NCBI RefSeq assembly: GCF_003597395.2
Contig: NC_133771.1
Span: 139,786,589-139,850,588 of the forward strand
DNA length: 64,000 nt
Reading direction: 5' to 3'
From: Chelonoidis abingdonii
Taxonomy: Eukaryota; Chordata; Testudines; Testudinidae
The notes below the pieces were generated by a model. It made no database searches. It worked only from the letters and a program-made list of their open reading frames with translations, and was not told where the DNA came from. The first letter of the stretch is position 1. Every line of letters begins with the position of its first letter. Positions 1-11,305 of the stretch are shown here, one piece after another. The position numbers and the translations under genes were made by a program.

Positions 1-216
1 GAATTCCAAGGGGCGGGGGAGACTGGGAACTATGGGATAGCTACGGAACGGCTACCCACAGTGCACCGCTCCAGAAATCGACGCTTACCATGGACCATGG
101 ACGCACACTATCGAAGTAACATGCCTAGTGTGGACGCTCACATTCGACTTTATAATATCAATTTTATGAGACCGATTTTAGCTAATTCGATATTATCCCG
201 TAGTGTAGACATGGCC
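1..216. mobile_element. DNA transposon end, truncated by window start
   Basis: The stretch ends with 'gtagtgtagacatggcc', the inverted form of the 'ggc-tgtctacactac' terminus also seen at 6979 and 52620. CpG-rich repeat sequence precedes it. Only the right end of the element is in the window. Confidence 0.55.
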
Positions 217-2081
217 ACAGACTCATAGACATAGTCGGGATACAAAAGTAGCCAGGGAATAGCACTGGAGAGGAATTAGTGTGCTGCAGATATCACACTT
301 AGCCTCCCCTCTACACAAAATAAAATAGAAGTGAAAAGCTCAAAAGTTAATACCACCTGATTCTGTATTAACTTTTGCACAGAGCCCCATTGTGTTGCTG
401 AACCCAGTTTAGAAGGGATTACAGGAGGGAGGTCAGCAGGGAAACCCTGTTTCAAAAGGACTGAGTGATGAGACATTGGTAGGTGGAGTACAGAACCTCT
501 AGAAAGACACTCCTGGCTTCCAGCAGATATCCTAAAATCAGCAAGGTGGGACTGAAATCCTGCATTCCTCACAATGGAGCAGTCTGGTAGAAACAGTGCA
601 AGGAGAAACTCATGGAGCTTCCTATCCTCTAGGCAAGCCTTCTCCTCATGCAGAAGAACTAATCTGGTCCCAAGTTAAATAGATACAAATTGTTACTTGA
701 GAATAGTTTTATAATGTTATTATTTCATTTACCATTGTTATTTGGTCAACATCAGTATCAGAAAGATGTCCCACACTTTTAAAAGACCTTACCGGGTGAC
801 ATTTTAAAGACACTGAGCCAAATTCAGTTCTGAAGTAAGAGGCATAACTCTTTTCACCACACTTTTTCTATTGTCTGGGTAGATTTCCAATTAAAAATGT
901 ATCATCTTATATTTTAACTATGCAAATTATTTTACTCTACCTAATACATTTTTTGTATAATCAGTTATTTACTATCGCCTATCTACAGGGTGAAATGTGT
1001 CAATGATGCAATATTTACACAATGGTTTCACCAATTTCCTATGGGCCAAATCCAGTGCAGTGCCCACATTTATATTCCAGGCTCAGGAAACCCTTCCATG
1101 GTATAGTGAATGGAATTTCCATAAAACACAGTTCTAGGGCATTTCCGCACACCTTCTTCACACCTGCAGCTCAACGACACAAGTTCTATCATCTTTTGGA
1201 CTGTTTTCACCCTCAAACGAGGAAGGGACAAGATGTGTGTCCAAAACACAATGGTTTTAGGATTTCCCAACTTTTGAATAGCATTCAGACACACTATAGT
1301 GTACATGCAGTTCTTGTCAAGGATGTAAGTTGTTAAGCTGTGCTAGGTCTAATTAAGAACTGTCCCTTCGATTTTGACCTCAGGGCAGACGTTTAAAGGC
1401 AATACATGGAACAAATCTTTTTGCGTTTAAATATGAAAATCTTTCTATCCATTGTTTTATGGAGAATACATACACACATGCATGCAGGGAGGAATGTTCT
1501 GCTTCCCTGTTCCATCCACTGACTAGCTGGGCCCCGGCACCAATATTAGTTTATTTTAATTCACTTGCAATCACCTTCTCTTGTGAAGAACTGGAAAGGA
1601 GTATCTTCTGATCCTGTCAAAATCATCCCTTACTCAACCAAAGATTGCTATTGAGAGATGCAAGATACTCCCTTCCCATAACACTGTCTCCATAACACTT
1701 CCAAGAGCAAGAGGTGGAAACTAGAAATCCACCCCATACAGGTAGCAGAGCTGAGCAAACAGCAGGCCACTAGGATGGACATCTTATTTTTTTAATCAAA
1801 TAGACTTAAGTTATTTATACTTTGTATGATTCCCCTTGCTCATTGGGTTTTAAATATTTAGGCTCTGAACCTGGAAAGACTCATGCAAAATGTTTTGGTT
1901 GAGCAATGTGAGTAGCCCCACTAACTTCAATAGGATTATTCATGGTGCATGAAGTTAAGCATATGCTTATGTCTTTGCCAGATTAGGATCTCACAATACC
2001 GTTTGATGTTGACGTTCAAACATACTTTTAACTAAAACATTAGTGACATCAGGTTCCTTAACGTATAAAAACCCCTCTTAC
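217..2081. other. ARID4B intron, mostly unassigned
   Basis: AT-rich sequence with short random ORFs only. Around 1861-1985 there is a degraded, partly palindromic repeat ('gagtagccccactaacttc' with 'gttaagcatatgctta'), which resembles an old amniote MITE. I see nothing else. Confidence 0.5.
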
Positions 2082-2254
2082 CCTGATTTTTCTTTTCCTT
2101 CAGCTTCTATGTTCGTGTTAAGAATTTCCATTTCTTTAACATTCTCTTCCTCTTTATCTCCCAGATTGGCGTCACCTTCTGTTTTGGTTGAATTGAAATC
2201 CATTTCCTGGTCAGACTGAGTATACATAGATTCTTGCAAGTTTTGTTTGTTTTC
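2082..2254 (-). CDS. ARID4B: ARID4B exon, acidic region after ARID (173 nt)
   Basis: This is the last ARID4B exon in the window. It follows a 'cttag' acceptor and encodes 57 codons plus two bases: ENKQNLQESMYTQSDQEMDF onward, ending EAEGKEKSG, at a gtaagag donor. It aligns with the human stretch around NLLESIPTHSDQEKEVN and ends at the same residue (KSG), although identity is low. The next exon, with the long poly-Glu tract and chromo-barrel, must lie left of position 1. Confidence 0.9.
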
Positions 2255-3685
2255 CTAAGAAAATATAAAAATGCAGTTAACCTACAATAGAAATCAACAT
2301 GACAAGCATTTGAAAAAAGGCAGACAAAACACACTTAACCAACTGGCAGAAATAATTCAAAGTTTTAGGATTGTTACCATTCCCAGTATATTCTTTGTTA
2401 TTAAATAAGGACTAAATTTTGCAAAAGGATTGCTTGAGTCAGAGCTACAGAATTTAACTTTAATGTTTTAAATAGAAGAAACATTTAAAGTGAAGCTGCC
2501 AGAACAAATCCGCATCCAAATTTCTTTAAAAAAAAAAAAAAAAAAAAAGCTTTAAAAACACTCAAGACATTCTAGTTTCCCTTACATTTCATTCAATTCC
2601 AATGGAAACAACCTCTGAACAAAAAACAAGCATTTTTTTCTGTGTGGCTCAAAACTGTTTCATTGTGCCAAATTCCCGAGAATCCAAAAGCGAAGCTGAC
2701 TAGAAACTAAACTAAAAGTAAGACCTACTAATCAATTTTCATTCTCCAAGCTGAACAGCACAAAAAAATTAACAGCATTCAAATGAAAAATAAGAATATT
2801 TTAAATTTAGTCATCTTTAATAATCTTTGGTCCTAGTGTTTTTATTAAACACAATTTTTAAACTGACAGCATCAGTTTGATGGTTTCCTTTTAAAGATTT
2901 CACCCTAAATGCAGTGGGCCTTAAAAACAGATGTCAAGTAGTGCTCCTGCCACCCTTTACAGGTGTCTTTGTGGGGGTGGTGTGGGAGTAGCTTAAAGTC
3001 CTGACTTACAAATGACTTCACTCAGACAAATCTTTATGCCTATATAGAATCCCAACCACCTCAATGGCACTTTCAAAAGGCTTAAATATGCACCTGCAGA
3101 TCCCTCTGAATTGCATAGGTCCTAGTCCTGCAATACATTGCCCTGAACTCTTGTGGAACTTCACTGATTTTGGTGTGGGGATGGGAATGGAAGGTGTCCA
3201 TGCAGATGCAATGCACTGTAGGACTGAGACCTAAATCTAAAGCCAGGTTCAAAATAGAAATCCTACTATTACAGCTGCTAAGAGGATACAGCCCCTTTCA
3301 GGCCAAAGTAGGCCACACATTTTGGTATAAATTTGACTGTAGGTTGCAGCTGTTCTGTAGGAGGTTATGGACATTTTGCTTCCGAGACCCTCTGCAGCAG
3401 CCAGCATACACCCAGAGATGGATCTGGCTCATTGTACTTATCCTCCTTTAGCTATGCAGTTGCTGTCAGCCACCAAACCCTATTTTCAGAGCTGTGATAT
3501 GATCAGTATTAATAATAAGGAAAGAACAACGCATTATGAAGACAATGTGCTAAACTGTTTAGGTGTTTGTTTGTTTTTTAACTCCACCAAGGTGATTTCA
3601 GCCCTATTTAATACATTACCTCCTACTCCCCCCACAAACACTACCTCATTTAGCAATTGGGCTTAACATAAATAAAGTATTTTAC
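2255..3685. other. ARID4B intron, unassigned
   Basis: The intron contains a 21-base A tract at 2528-2548. No transposon ends or coding stretch are recognised. The short ORFs at 3170-3666 have no plausible protein features. Confidence 0.5.
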
Positions 3686-3953
3686 CAGAAAGGTGGGGTT
3701 ATCATCTTCTTTACATTCATTATCATTCTCAGATGGTTTTGTTTCTTCCTGTTGTATGATTACTTCTTCCGCCTCCTTATGCTCTTCTTTAACAACTTTT
3801 ATTTCTTTTACATCCTGTTCAGGTTCTTCACGCATTTTTAATTCTTTTTCTTTTTCACACTCTTTGCAGGGCTTATTCGTCATTTTCTCTGGCAATGCCA
3901 TTTGAAATTCAATATTAGCCGATGTGCAGTACTCTTCAAAACCATACAGATAT
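3686..3953 (-). CDS. ARID4B: ARID4B exon, end of ARID and acidic/lysine-rich region (268 nt)
   Basis: This is the longest exon in the window. After a 'ccttcag' acceptor it completes a Lys codon, then encodes YLYGFEEYCTSANIEFQMAL and PEKMTNKPCKECEKEKELK, followed by about 50 residues rich in E and K, ending DDNPTFL at a gtaaaat donor. The first dozen residues close the ARID domain. Human has Arg where this has Thr (YCTSANIE). The tail corresponds to the coiled, KEIKVKEE-rich part of human ARID4B and is clearly faster evolving. Phases 2 in and 0 out fit. Confidence 0.95.
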
Positions 3954-4162
3954 CTGAAGGAAGAAAAATTAAATTCCATGACATGATGCTAACATTAATT
4001 TACATAAATATTAACCTAATGAGATCTGTACACCTTTGATACATAAAATACATGCATTTCATAGGATTCAATAAGTAGGTTATATTAAAACTAATAAAAC
4101 TTGTTTGTGAAAATCTGGTATCAGTTTGACCATTTTTCTTTTTTTGTTTCCACTTCTTACTA

Positions 4163-4335
4163 CACCTCTACCCCGATATAACACTGTCCTTGGGAGCTAA
4201 AAAATCTTACCGCGTTATAGGTGAAACCGCATTATATCGAACTTGCTTTGATCCGCTGGAGCGTATGTTATAGGTGAAACCGCGTTATATCCGAATTCGT
4301 GTTATATTGGGTTGCATTATATCGGGGTAGAGGTG
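4163..4335. mobile_element. Tc1/mariner-type MITE, 173 bp
   Basis: It has perfect 19-bp terminal inverted repeats (cacctctaccccgatataa) with TA on both sides (4161-4162, 4336-4337), the classic Tc1/mariner target duplication. The interior repeats 'ataggtgaaaccgc' twice. It is too short to encode a transposase, so it is non-autonomous. Confidence 0.9.
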
Positions 4336-4337
4336 TA

Positions 4338-5698
4338 TATTTAAACACATGCAAACGATACCTCTGAATCAACCAGTATTACAGAAATACCCAAAATACA
4401 GAAAACATTTAAGAACACAAACAGGAATATAAATATTCTACCAATTCAGGAAAGGAAAAATCAAAGGAAAGCAGTGTCCAGTTTGCTCAGCCGAGCAATA
4501 TGGAAACTCAAGAAATGCTTCTCCTCTTGAATGAACCGTCAAACCAATTTGAAAATTAAGCTTATAATTACAATTGGCATTTTCTGAGCCTCCTAGAAAG
4601 AAACCTACTTGATTCTGATTATTAGTTATGACATAGGCCACACGTAATAGCACGTTATAAACACTGACAGAAACAAGCAATACAAGTGATAGTGGTTTGC
4701 CTTGAAACAAATACACTCCAAACTTCAAAACTGATAATACTCCTTGGTTTCGGTGAATTTGGGGTATGTCACCCTGTAACGCAAAGTGACTTTTTACTGC
4801 AATACTGCATTAAGCATTTTTTATTTTGCTGCTGAGATATCCCTCTATCTTCCTTTCTCAAATGCTATTATATCTGCATCAGAAAGAAGATCATTCGAAC
4901 AAATCATATCATTAGCACTGACTAGCTTAATATTATGGAATTTGAACAGACTTCTTAAAGCTCTTGGAGAATACTAATGGTAACACCATACCTAAATATT
5001 TACCAAAGATTATTTCACTGTGCTGAGATTCCTTGTTCCAGAAACCTTACCCCAGTAATGTATAAATATTATTACAATCAAGTCAAATGCTTGGCTTTTT
5101 CTTTTATACATTTATTTATAATCTTCTCATTCTTGTACCTTTTTACCATTTTATTCTGTATCTTTATCTTTACACTACAGAACTTCTCCAGAACAGCTAA
5201 AGAAAATCCACAATATTTTAAGCACCGAACTAACATAAGACTAATACCCATCAAAAGTAGTGTCTTGACATTACAATAAATACTAAAAATAAACTAAAAA
5301 CTTGTTAAAACCACCATCTTTTACCTTTTACTCATTCATCTAGGAACATCAATATAAAAAAGATACAATTGTGAAAGCCATCTGACCATAGAAATTAATG
5401 ATAAGTTCTCTCATGATACCACATTGCTATCCTCAAACACTTCAATTCTACTGACCACTTCATAACAGAGCGAGAGATCATTTCACAAACCACCTCCGAT
5501 CCTCCTAACATCCCAATCCCCTACTACTGATTCCCAATTACTTCATTCTGTGGACATCACGAAGGACTTTGTGGACCAACATCTGACAACCAGCAGTACA
5601 GAATGTATAATCATGCAAGGTTTTCCACTCCTCTGATTTACCTTCCTATTATATGTTTTACACTTCTGTTTTTTGTTTTTGTTTTGTTTTTTCCCCAA
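4338..5698. other. ARID4B intron, unassigned
   Basis: AT-rich sequence without recognisable repeat ends, coding potential or tandem structure. Confidence 0.45.
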
Positions 5699-5700
5699 TA

Positions 5701-6247
5701 CAGTAGAAGCTGTGTTATCCAGCACTTAACCAACCAGAAAGCTCTAGAAAATGGCATTTCAGGGTGCTGGATCCGGGTGGTGCTCACCTCAGGTGGCTCC
5801 CTGCAAGCAGCGACATGTTCCAGCTGCTCCTAGGCAGAGGAATGGTCACGGGGGCTCCATGCACTGTTTTCGCCCCACCCGAGCACTGGCTCTGCAGTTC
5901 CCATTGGATATCCACTGGGAGCTACCGGGCTGGACCCTGCAGGCAGAGGCAGCGCACAGAGCCGCTTAGCAACGCCCCCGCCTAGGAGCAGCAGGGACAT
6001 GTCATCGATTGCGGGGAGCCACCTGAGGTGAGTGCCACTCAGATCCAGCACCCTGAAATGCCATTTTCTAGATCTTTCTGGTTGGTAAAGTGCACCTCAA
6101 AACTCCTCCCGCACTCCAACCCCCAGCCTTGAGTCCCCTCGCGCAACCAATCTCCCTCTCTCCATTGGTAAGCATAACTCTTAGTTAACTGGAATTTTTG
6201 ACTAAGCTCCCATTCCTCCAACATGCCAGATAACAAAGCTTTTACTG
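5701..6247. mobile_element. Tigger-like (Tc1/mariner) MITE with long internal palindrome, 547 bp
   Basis: The termini are cagtagaagctgtgttatcc and the inverted cagtaaaagctttgttatct, flanked by TA. Inside, 5722-5838 and 5980-6097 are inverted copies of each other (shared 'aaatggcatttcagggtgct' and 'cacctcaggtggctccc'), so the element can fold into a long hairpin. No transposase ORF is present. Confidence 0.85.
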
Positions 6248-6364
6248 TACTTTATTTTTAAAAAGAGCAAAAATGCATCAAAATATATACATATTTTAAG
6301 ATAATGTGGCAAACTAACCCCCATCCAAAACCCCAGATTTAAGTTCCTCTGGCACTGGAGAAGT

Positions 6365-6975
6365 TTTTATATCTATTATTATTTTTTATTATTTGTATTA
6401 TCATAATGCCTAGGAGCCCCAGTGCTGGATCAGGACTCCATTGTGCTAGGCACTGTACAAACAGAACAAAAAGATAGTCCCTGCCCCAAAGAGCTTACAA
6501 TCTAAGTGTAAAACAAGAGACACCAGATAGATACAAACAGGCCAAAGAGGGAATACAAGGAAACAGTGACACAGTATTGGTCAGCATGGTAGGAAGTGGT
6601 CCTGGAATGCTAGTGGCCCAGCTATTGTCAAGTTTTTTATAGGCTTAATGGCAGAGGAGAATTTTAAGAAGAGAAGAATAGTGAATTAGTTTTGCAGATG
6701 TTTATAGGACTCTTCTTCCAAGTGTGAGAGGGAGAATGCACAAAGGCTCTGGTTTGAAAAATTTCACAAGTGGGTAGAGGAGGCTGATATCATTGGGACA
6801 ATAAGAGGTTGAAGTTGACCTTTTGATGCTAAATGAGAGATGACAGATACGGAATGGATAGGTCATGAAGGACCCTGAAAGTCAAGACAAGTAGCTTATG
6901 TTTGACACAGCAGAGAAGAACAACATACATAACAGAAGAGATACAATCCCAAGTATAGCATGAAGTGAGCAACAG
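6365..6975. mobile_element. Old LINE remnant, L2-like
   Basis: The stretch contains 'gtgctaggcactgtacaaac' and 'caaagagcttacaatctaag', which resemble the conserved 3' part of L2/MIR-type elements. It is interrupted on the right by the DNA transposon at 6979. Family assignment is from memory and uncertain. Confidence 0.5.
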
Positions 6976-6978
6976 CTT

Positions 6979-8025
6979 AGGTCTTGTCTACACTACAAAG
7001 TTTTGTCAGCAAAAGCTATCTTTTGTAGACAAAACAAGGGGGGTGTACACACTGCAAAGCTACTTTTGGAGGCAAAACTCTGCTGTTTTGCTGACAAAAT
7101 AAAACCACTTCAACAAGAAGCATAAAACTTTTTATGGCAAAGTTAAAGAGACAAAGCATCAGTGTAGATACTGCTGTTTGTTTTGCTGACATAACTGGCT
7201 TCTACTAGTATCCCACAATGCCTGCTGTGACCACTCTGTTCACTGTTTTAATCTCTGCTACCCTGCAGGCATGCACCCCTCCCTTTCAAAGCTCCTGGAA
7301 GTATCTGACAGCTGAGCCTGCTGCTCTGCTCTGGGATTGGGAACTAACCATTAATGTGGAATGCTTCTGTTCTGCCCTGCTCTAGGAATACAGCCTCTGG
7401 CAGACTGCTGCTGTGGGGAGTTGGGAGAGGGACTGCTCTGCTGCTTTGACATTCCTCAGCATGGAGAGCTCACAGAGCTTCTCAGGATGCTGCTCCCAGC
7501 AGCTGAGGAGGCTGTGGGAGAACTCGGAGGGAATCACAGAACCATAGGCAGGCAGGCAGAGCGGGCTGCTTTGAGAGAGACTGCTGTGCCGAGCAGAAGC
7601 AGGGGCTGACATGGAGGAGATGTCCCCCTCCCCCTGCCTCAGGATAAGTCGGTCAGCCTGTTGTCTCCCCCACCCCAGACACACCACTCTCCTTTCCCTC
7701 CTTCCCACACACCAAACTTCAGCTGAAAAGCAACGGGCAATCTAGTAGGATGCCCCTGGAACGAGGGGATTGAGACACCTCATCATGTGACGCTGTACCT
7801 GCCCCATGAGGCATGCAAACCCTTCCCAAAGCACCCTGCAGCCAGTTGCACAGTGGGATTGCCACCAGAGTGCACTGCTCTGTGTTAACGCAAGAGCTGT
7901 TAGTGTGGATGTGCTCTGCAGACACAAGGCGCTAGTGTGGACATGCAACAGTGGTTTTAATTAAAATGCTTTAATTAAAGCAGCATAACTTTTGCCAACA
8001 AAACTTTGTAGTGTAGACAAGGCTG
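6979..8025. mobile_element. Non-autonomous DNA transposon, about 1.05 kb
   Basis: The inverted ends are 'ggtcttgtctacactacaaa' (left) and 'tttgtagtgtagacaaggct' (right), extending inward about 28 bp with 'gttttgtc'/'gacaaaac'. The interior has further internal repeats of the 'tttgtagacaaaac' kind and only short ORFs. The superfamily is not certain. Confidence 0.8.
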
Positions 8026-8027
8026 TA

Positions 8028-8100
8028 GTCCCAACTCAGTGCAGAGGACTGGACTAAATGGCCTATCAAGGTCCTTGCTAGTCCTACATTTCTGATTCAT
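8028..8100 (+). mobile_element. CR1 3'-end remnant
   Basis: 'agaggactggactaaatggc' followed by 'aaggtccttgctagtccta' and 'catttctgattcataaga' is the typical amniote CR1 3' terminus in plus orientation. Its body is missing, probably displaced by the adjoining DNA transposon. Confidence 0.65.
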
Positions 8101-8244
8101 AAGATTCCAAAATAATGAATAATATGCAATTTACAGTAACTATTTTTCATAAAAGAGGTGTTTCCATTGGAATCTATATGTAAACATCCCACAAAGGTAT
8201 CACTGTTCATATTTCATTCGTTTTACATGTGCTGTATCACTTAC

Positions 8245-8342
8245 TTTTTGTAAGCACATTTAACATTATATCCTGCAGCTGAGTTCAACACAGGTATTCC
8301 AAGATCTTGATACACCTGCTTCCATACTGCTCCACTTTCAAT
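8245..8342 (-). CDS. ARID4B: ARID4B exon, ARID helices 5-6 (98 nt)
   Basis: The acceptor is 'gtaacag' and the donor gtaagtg. The 32 codons plus two bases encode [17 protein letters not shown], then [16 protein letters not shown]. The W (W-K-Q-V) and the [15 protein letters not shown] motif are ARID core residues, so the DNA-binding domain appears functional. Confidence 0.96.
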
Positions 8343-8345
8343 CTG

Positions 8346-9466
8346 TTACACACAGCAAAATATAAATGTGCATATTAATCTAGTACAAAACATAAGACTA
8401 ATTAAAGTCTATTATCTTTGCAACAACAGACAGATGCTAACAATTTTTTAAAAATTTCTTCAGATCCACAAAAGAATGTATTCGACAAAAAAATCACTGT
8501 TCTGCTGCACAGAATTATCATCAGTTTAGAATTTCCGTCATTTTGCATTTCAGTAAGCTAGTCTCAAACTGCAGGAGTCAGCCAAGTGGATAACAAAAAC
8601 TTACTTTGATAGTAACCTTATTTACCAAAGCTGGAGTTTTAATTTAAAATAAAGATGGCAGTTCAAACTGCCTGTGGCAATCTGTAAAGTCCTGAATGGT
8701 ACAATACCCAGGTTTCCCAGAAACTGCCTCTATCAGCTCTTCTACTGCCTCTTATACTCTTAATGCGCTCAAGTTTTGTAACCTGTTTAGTATGCTCAGT
8801 TCCAACAGTCTTCAAAAGGTAATGTAACACATCTCGTTCTCTAAGTACGTGACCCTTAGCATCAGAAAGATGACATTGCATTTTACTGTATGAATACACA
8901 TGACCAATTCATAAGTTAATTTTATAGGAAGACATCAAAAGTAGGAATAGAGTCCACTGCCCCAGGAATTCCAAGTAAATGATCCAATTGCTGCTTCAAG
9001 ATCAGTTCAGTTAATTCCAGCCAGCACAGTCTTCTATATATGATCCACAATGGGCAGGAGTTAAGGATGCCATAAAAACCTTAACTCAGATTGCTTGCAT
9101 TTGAGGTCTTGTGCAGTGATTTAGAAGTCTCTACTATTTGCTCAGTGTCTAAAACAAAGGCTCTCAGACAGGTATTTCACTGAATCCTCAGAGAAAAAGG
9201 AAGTACTCTGACTGACTACATTATTATACAGCAATAGTTAGATCTACTGCATGTATCACAAAGAAATTAATTATATAATTTGTTTGTTTAAATGTTTGTT
9301 TTTTTAATAATGCTGCTGGGTGTATTATGTTGCAGGATTAATTTGTCAGATTCCTAGAGTTTTTGTATAGGAGTCTTATTTACTATGACTTAAATATAAT
9401 CTTTCATATTTTTTTCCTCAGACTTTAGGGGTCTGAAATACTTTCCATCTTAACTATAATACTTAC
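8346..9466. other. ARID4B intron, unassigned
   Basis: AT-rich intron. No repeat ends or coding signal recognised. Confidence 0.4.
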
Positions 9467-9561
9467 ATTATCAAATCCTCCAAGCTTGTGTACAAGTCTG
9501 AATAATTTAAAGAGATTCAAATTTCTGTATCCAAGTACAGGTCGTTTATTAATAGGAGTCC
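9467..9561 (-). CDS. ARID4B: ARID4B exon, central ARID domain (95 nt)
   Basis: The acceptor is 'ttccacag' and the donor gtaagt. It completes a Gly codon and encodes [20 protein letters not shown] and [11 protein letters not shown]. It holds the P-x-LG, LDL-like (LNLFKLF) and GG(F) signatures of ARID helices 2-4, which contact DNA. The sequence is identical to human ARID4B as I remember it. Confidence 0.96.
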
Positions 9562-9738
9562 CTGTGGAAGAATACAATTATTAAAATATTTTGAAGTGTG
9601 TCTTTTTACTGAGTACAAGACCAGAAATTTATACCTAAATTATTTCACGTTACTAAATATATTACTGCAAGCTCTTTGATTCTGACCATATCATGTGCAT
9701 AGTAGAGTCTTTATTTATTTTTCTATCTATATAATAAG

Positions 9739-10516
9739 TCTGGCCCTACCAAATTCACGGCCCATTTTGGTCAATTTCACGGTCATAGGATTTAAAAAAT
9801 CACAAATTTCATGATTTCAGCTATTTACATCTGAAATTTCACTGTACTGTAATTGTAGGAGTCCTGACCCAAAAAGAAGTTATGGGGGAGTTGCAAGGTT
9901 ATTGTAGGCAGGGGGGATTGCAGTACTGCTACTCTTACTTCTACATTGCTGCTGGCTGTGGCTCTGCCTTCAGAGGTGGGCAGCTGGAGAGTGGCAGCTG
10001 CAGGCTGGGAGTCCAGCTCTGAATGCAGAGCCGCCACCAGCAGCAGCACAGAAGTAAGGATGGCATGGTATGGTGCTGCCACTCTTACTTTTGCACTGCT
10101 ACCTTCAGAGATGGGCCCTCAGTCAGCGGCCGCCACTGTCCGGCTGCCCAGCTCTGAAGGAAGCAGTGCAGAAGTAAGAGTGGCAATACCATACCATGCC
10201 ATCCTTATCTCTGCACTGCTGCTGGTGGCGGCTCTGCATTCAGAGGTGGGCTCCTGGCCTGCACGCGCTGCTCTCTGGTCGCCCAGCTCTGAAGTCAGTA
10301 CAGAAGTAATACTGTAACCCCCCTAAAATAACCTTCTGACCCCCCTGCAACTCCCTTTTGGGTCAGGACCCCCAATTTGAGAAGTATTGGTCTCCCTCCT
10401 GTGAAATATGTACAGTATAGAGTAAAAGCACAGAAAAAAAACAGATTTCACAGGGGGAGACCAGATTTCACAGTCCGTGATGTGTTTTTCATAGCTCTGA
10501 ATTTGACAGGCCCTTA
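9739..10516. mobile_element. hAT-like non-autonomous DNA transposon, 778 bp
   Basis: The ends are 'ggccctaccaaattcacgg' and the inverted 'gaatttgacaggccc'. The flanks ataataag (9731-9738) and acaataag (10517-10524) agree at 7 of 8 bases, which fits an 8-bp hAT duplication. The interior (9900-10310) is GC-rich and made of direct and inverted copies of a 'cagaagtaag-gtggca' module, also seen in the element at 21516. Confidence 0.75.
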
Positions 10517-10603
10517 ACAATAAGATAATAAAAATCATAATCAAACTATACAGTTTTATTTAAAAGCTCACTTTTATCTCAATCCACTAAAGATATCACA
10601 ATT

Positions 10604-10628
10604 CGTGTGCGTGTGTGTGTGTGTGTGT
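10604..10628. repeat. (GT)n microsatellite
   Basis: About 12 GT units, slightly interrupted, at the end of 'attcgtgtgcgtgtgtg'. Confidence 0.9.
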
Positions 10629-11229
10629 CTGTAGCAGAGGCCTCTGAATGCAAGTCTTACCAAGCAATTAAGACAGAAACTATTTGCTTTCTGAAAGCAT
10701 ATTTATTTGTAATCTCTCCCTATGTATCTGTTAAGGATTTGATACATTAAAGGGATATGTTTTTAAAGGCATTTCAGTTTCTCTTATCAACAACACAAAC
10801 ATTCAGGTGGTATTACAAGGCATGAGCTAAACCCAGAATGAATAGAACTATCCAAACGATATTTGTCATTCTAAAATAAATTTATTGAGGCATCTTATTA
10901 AAATTATGAAATGGAATGTATGCAGTAATAGAATTAAGAACAAAACTAGGCATTAAGTGCACAGCTATATACAACACAGGGATACAGTGTATGATATACA
11001 GGGGTATATGGAGCATATCCACTTATTTTTCAAAGCAGGGATATGTCTGCATTTTAGTACTCATGAATGCTGAGAAGACAAAGAGGGTCAAGTGACAGAC
11101 TACAATCTCCTAGATCACAGCAAGATATGGATATGGCCACACTGGTTCCCAAAAATGAATTGCAAAGCAATAGTGGGTCACAGCTCAAAGATTCAATATA
11201 CATTACATAATTGAAGATAAAACACCCAC

Positions 11230-11302
11230 CTCTGTCTTCCATAAATTTGTATAACTGTTGTAGAAAATTCTCCCTTTCCTCTGGAAAAGGCTCTATTTCT
11301 TC
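11230..11302 (-). CDS. ARID4B: ARID4B exon, start of ARID domain (73 nt)
   Basis: After a 'tattag' acceptor the exon encodes EEIEPFPEERENFLQQLYKF and MEDR plus one base. This is the first helix of the ARID (AT-rich interaction) domain, with the typical F-L-x-x-L-x-x-F-M pattern. The donor is gtgggt. The 9.1-kb intron before it in transcription order contains DIRS copy 1. Confidence 0.95.
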
Positions 11303-11305
11303 CTA

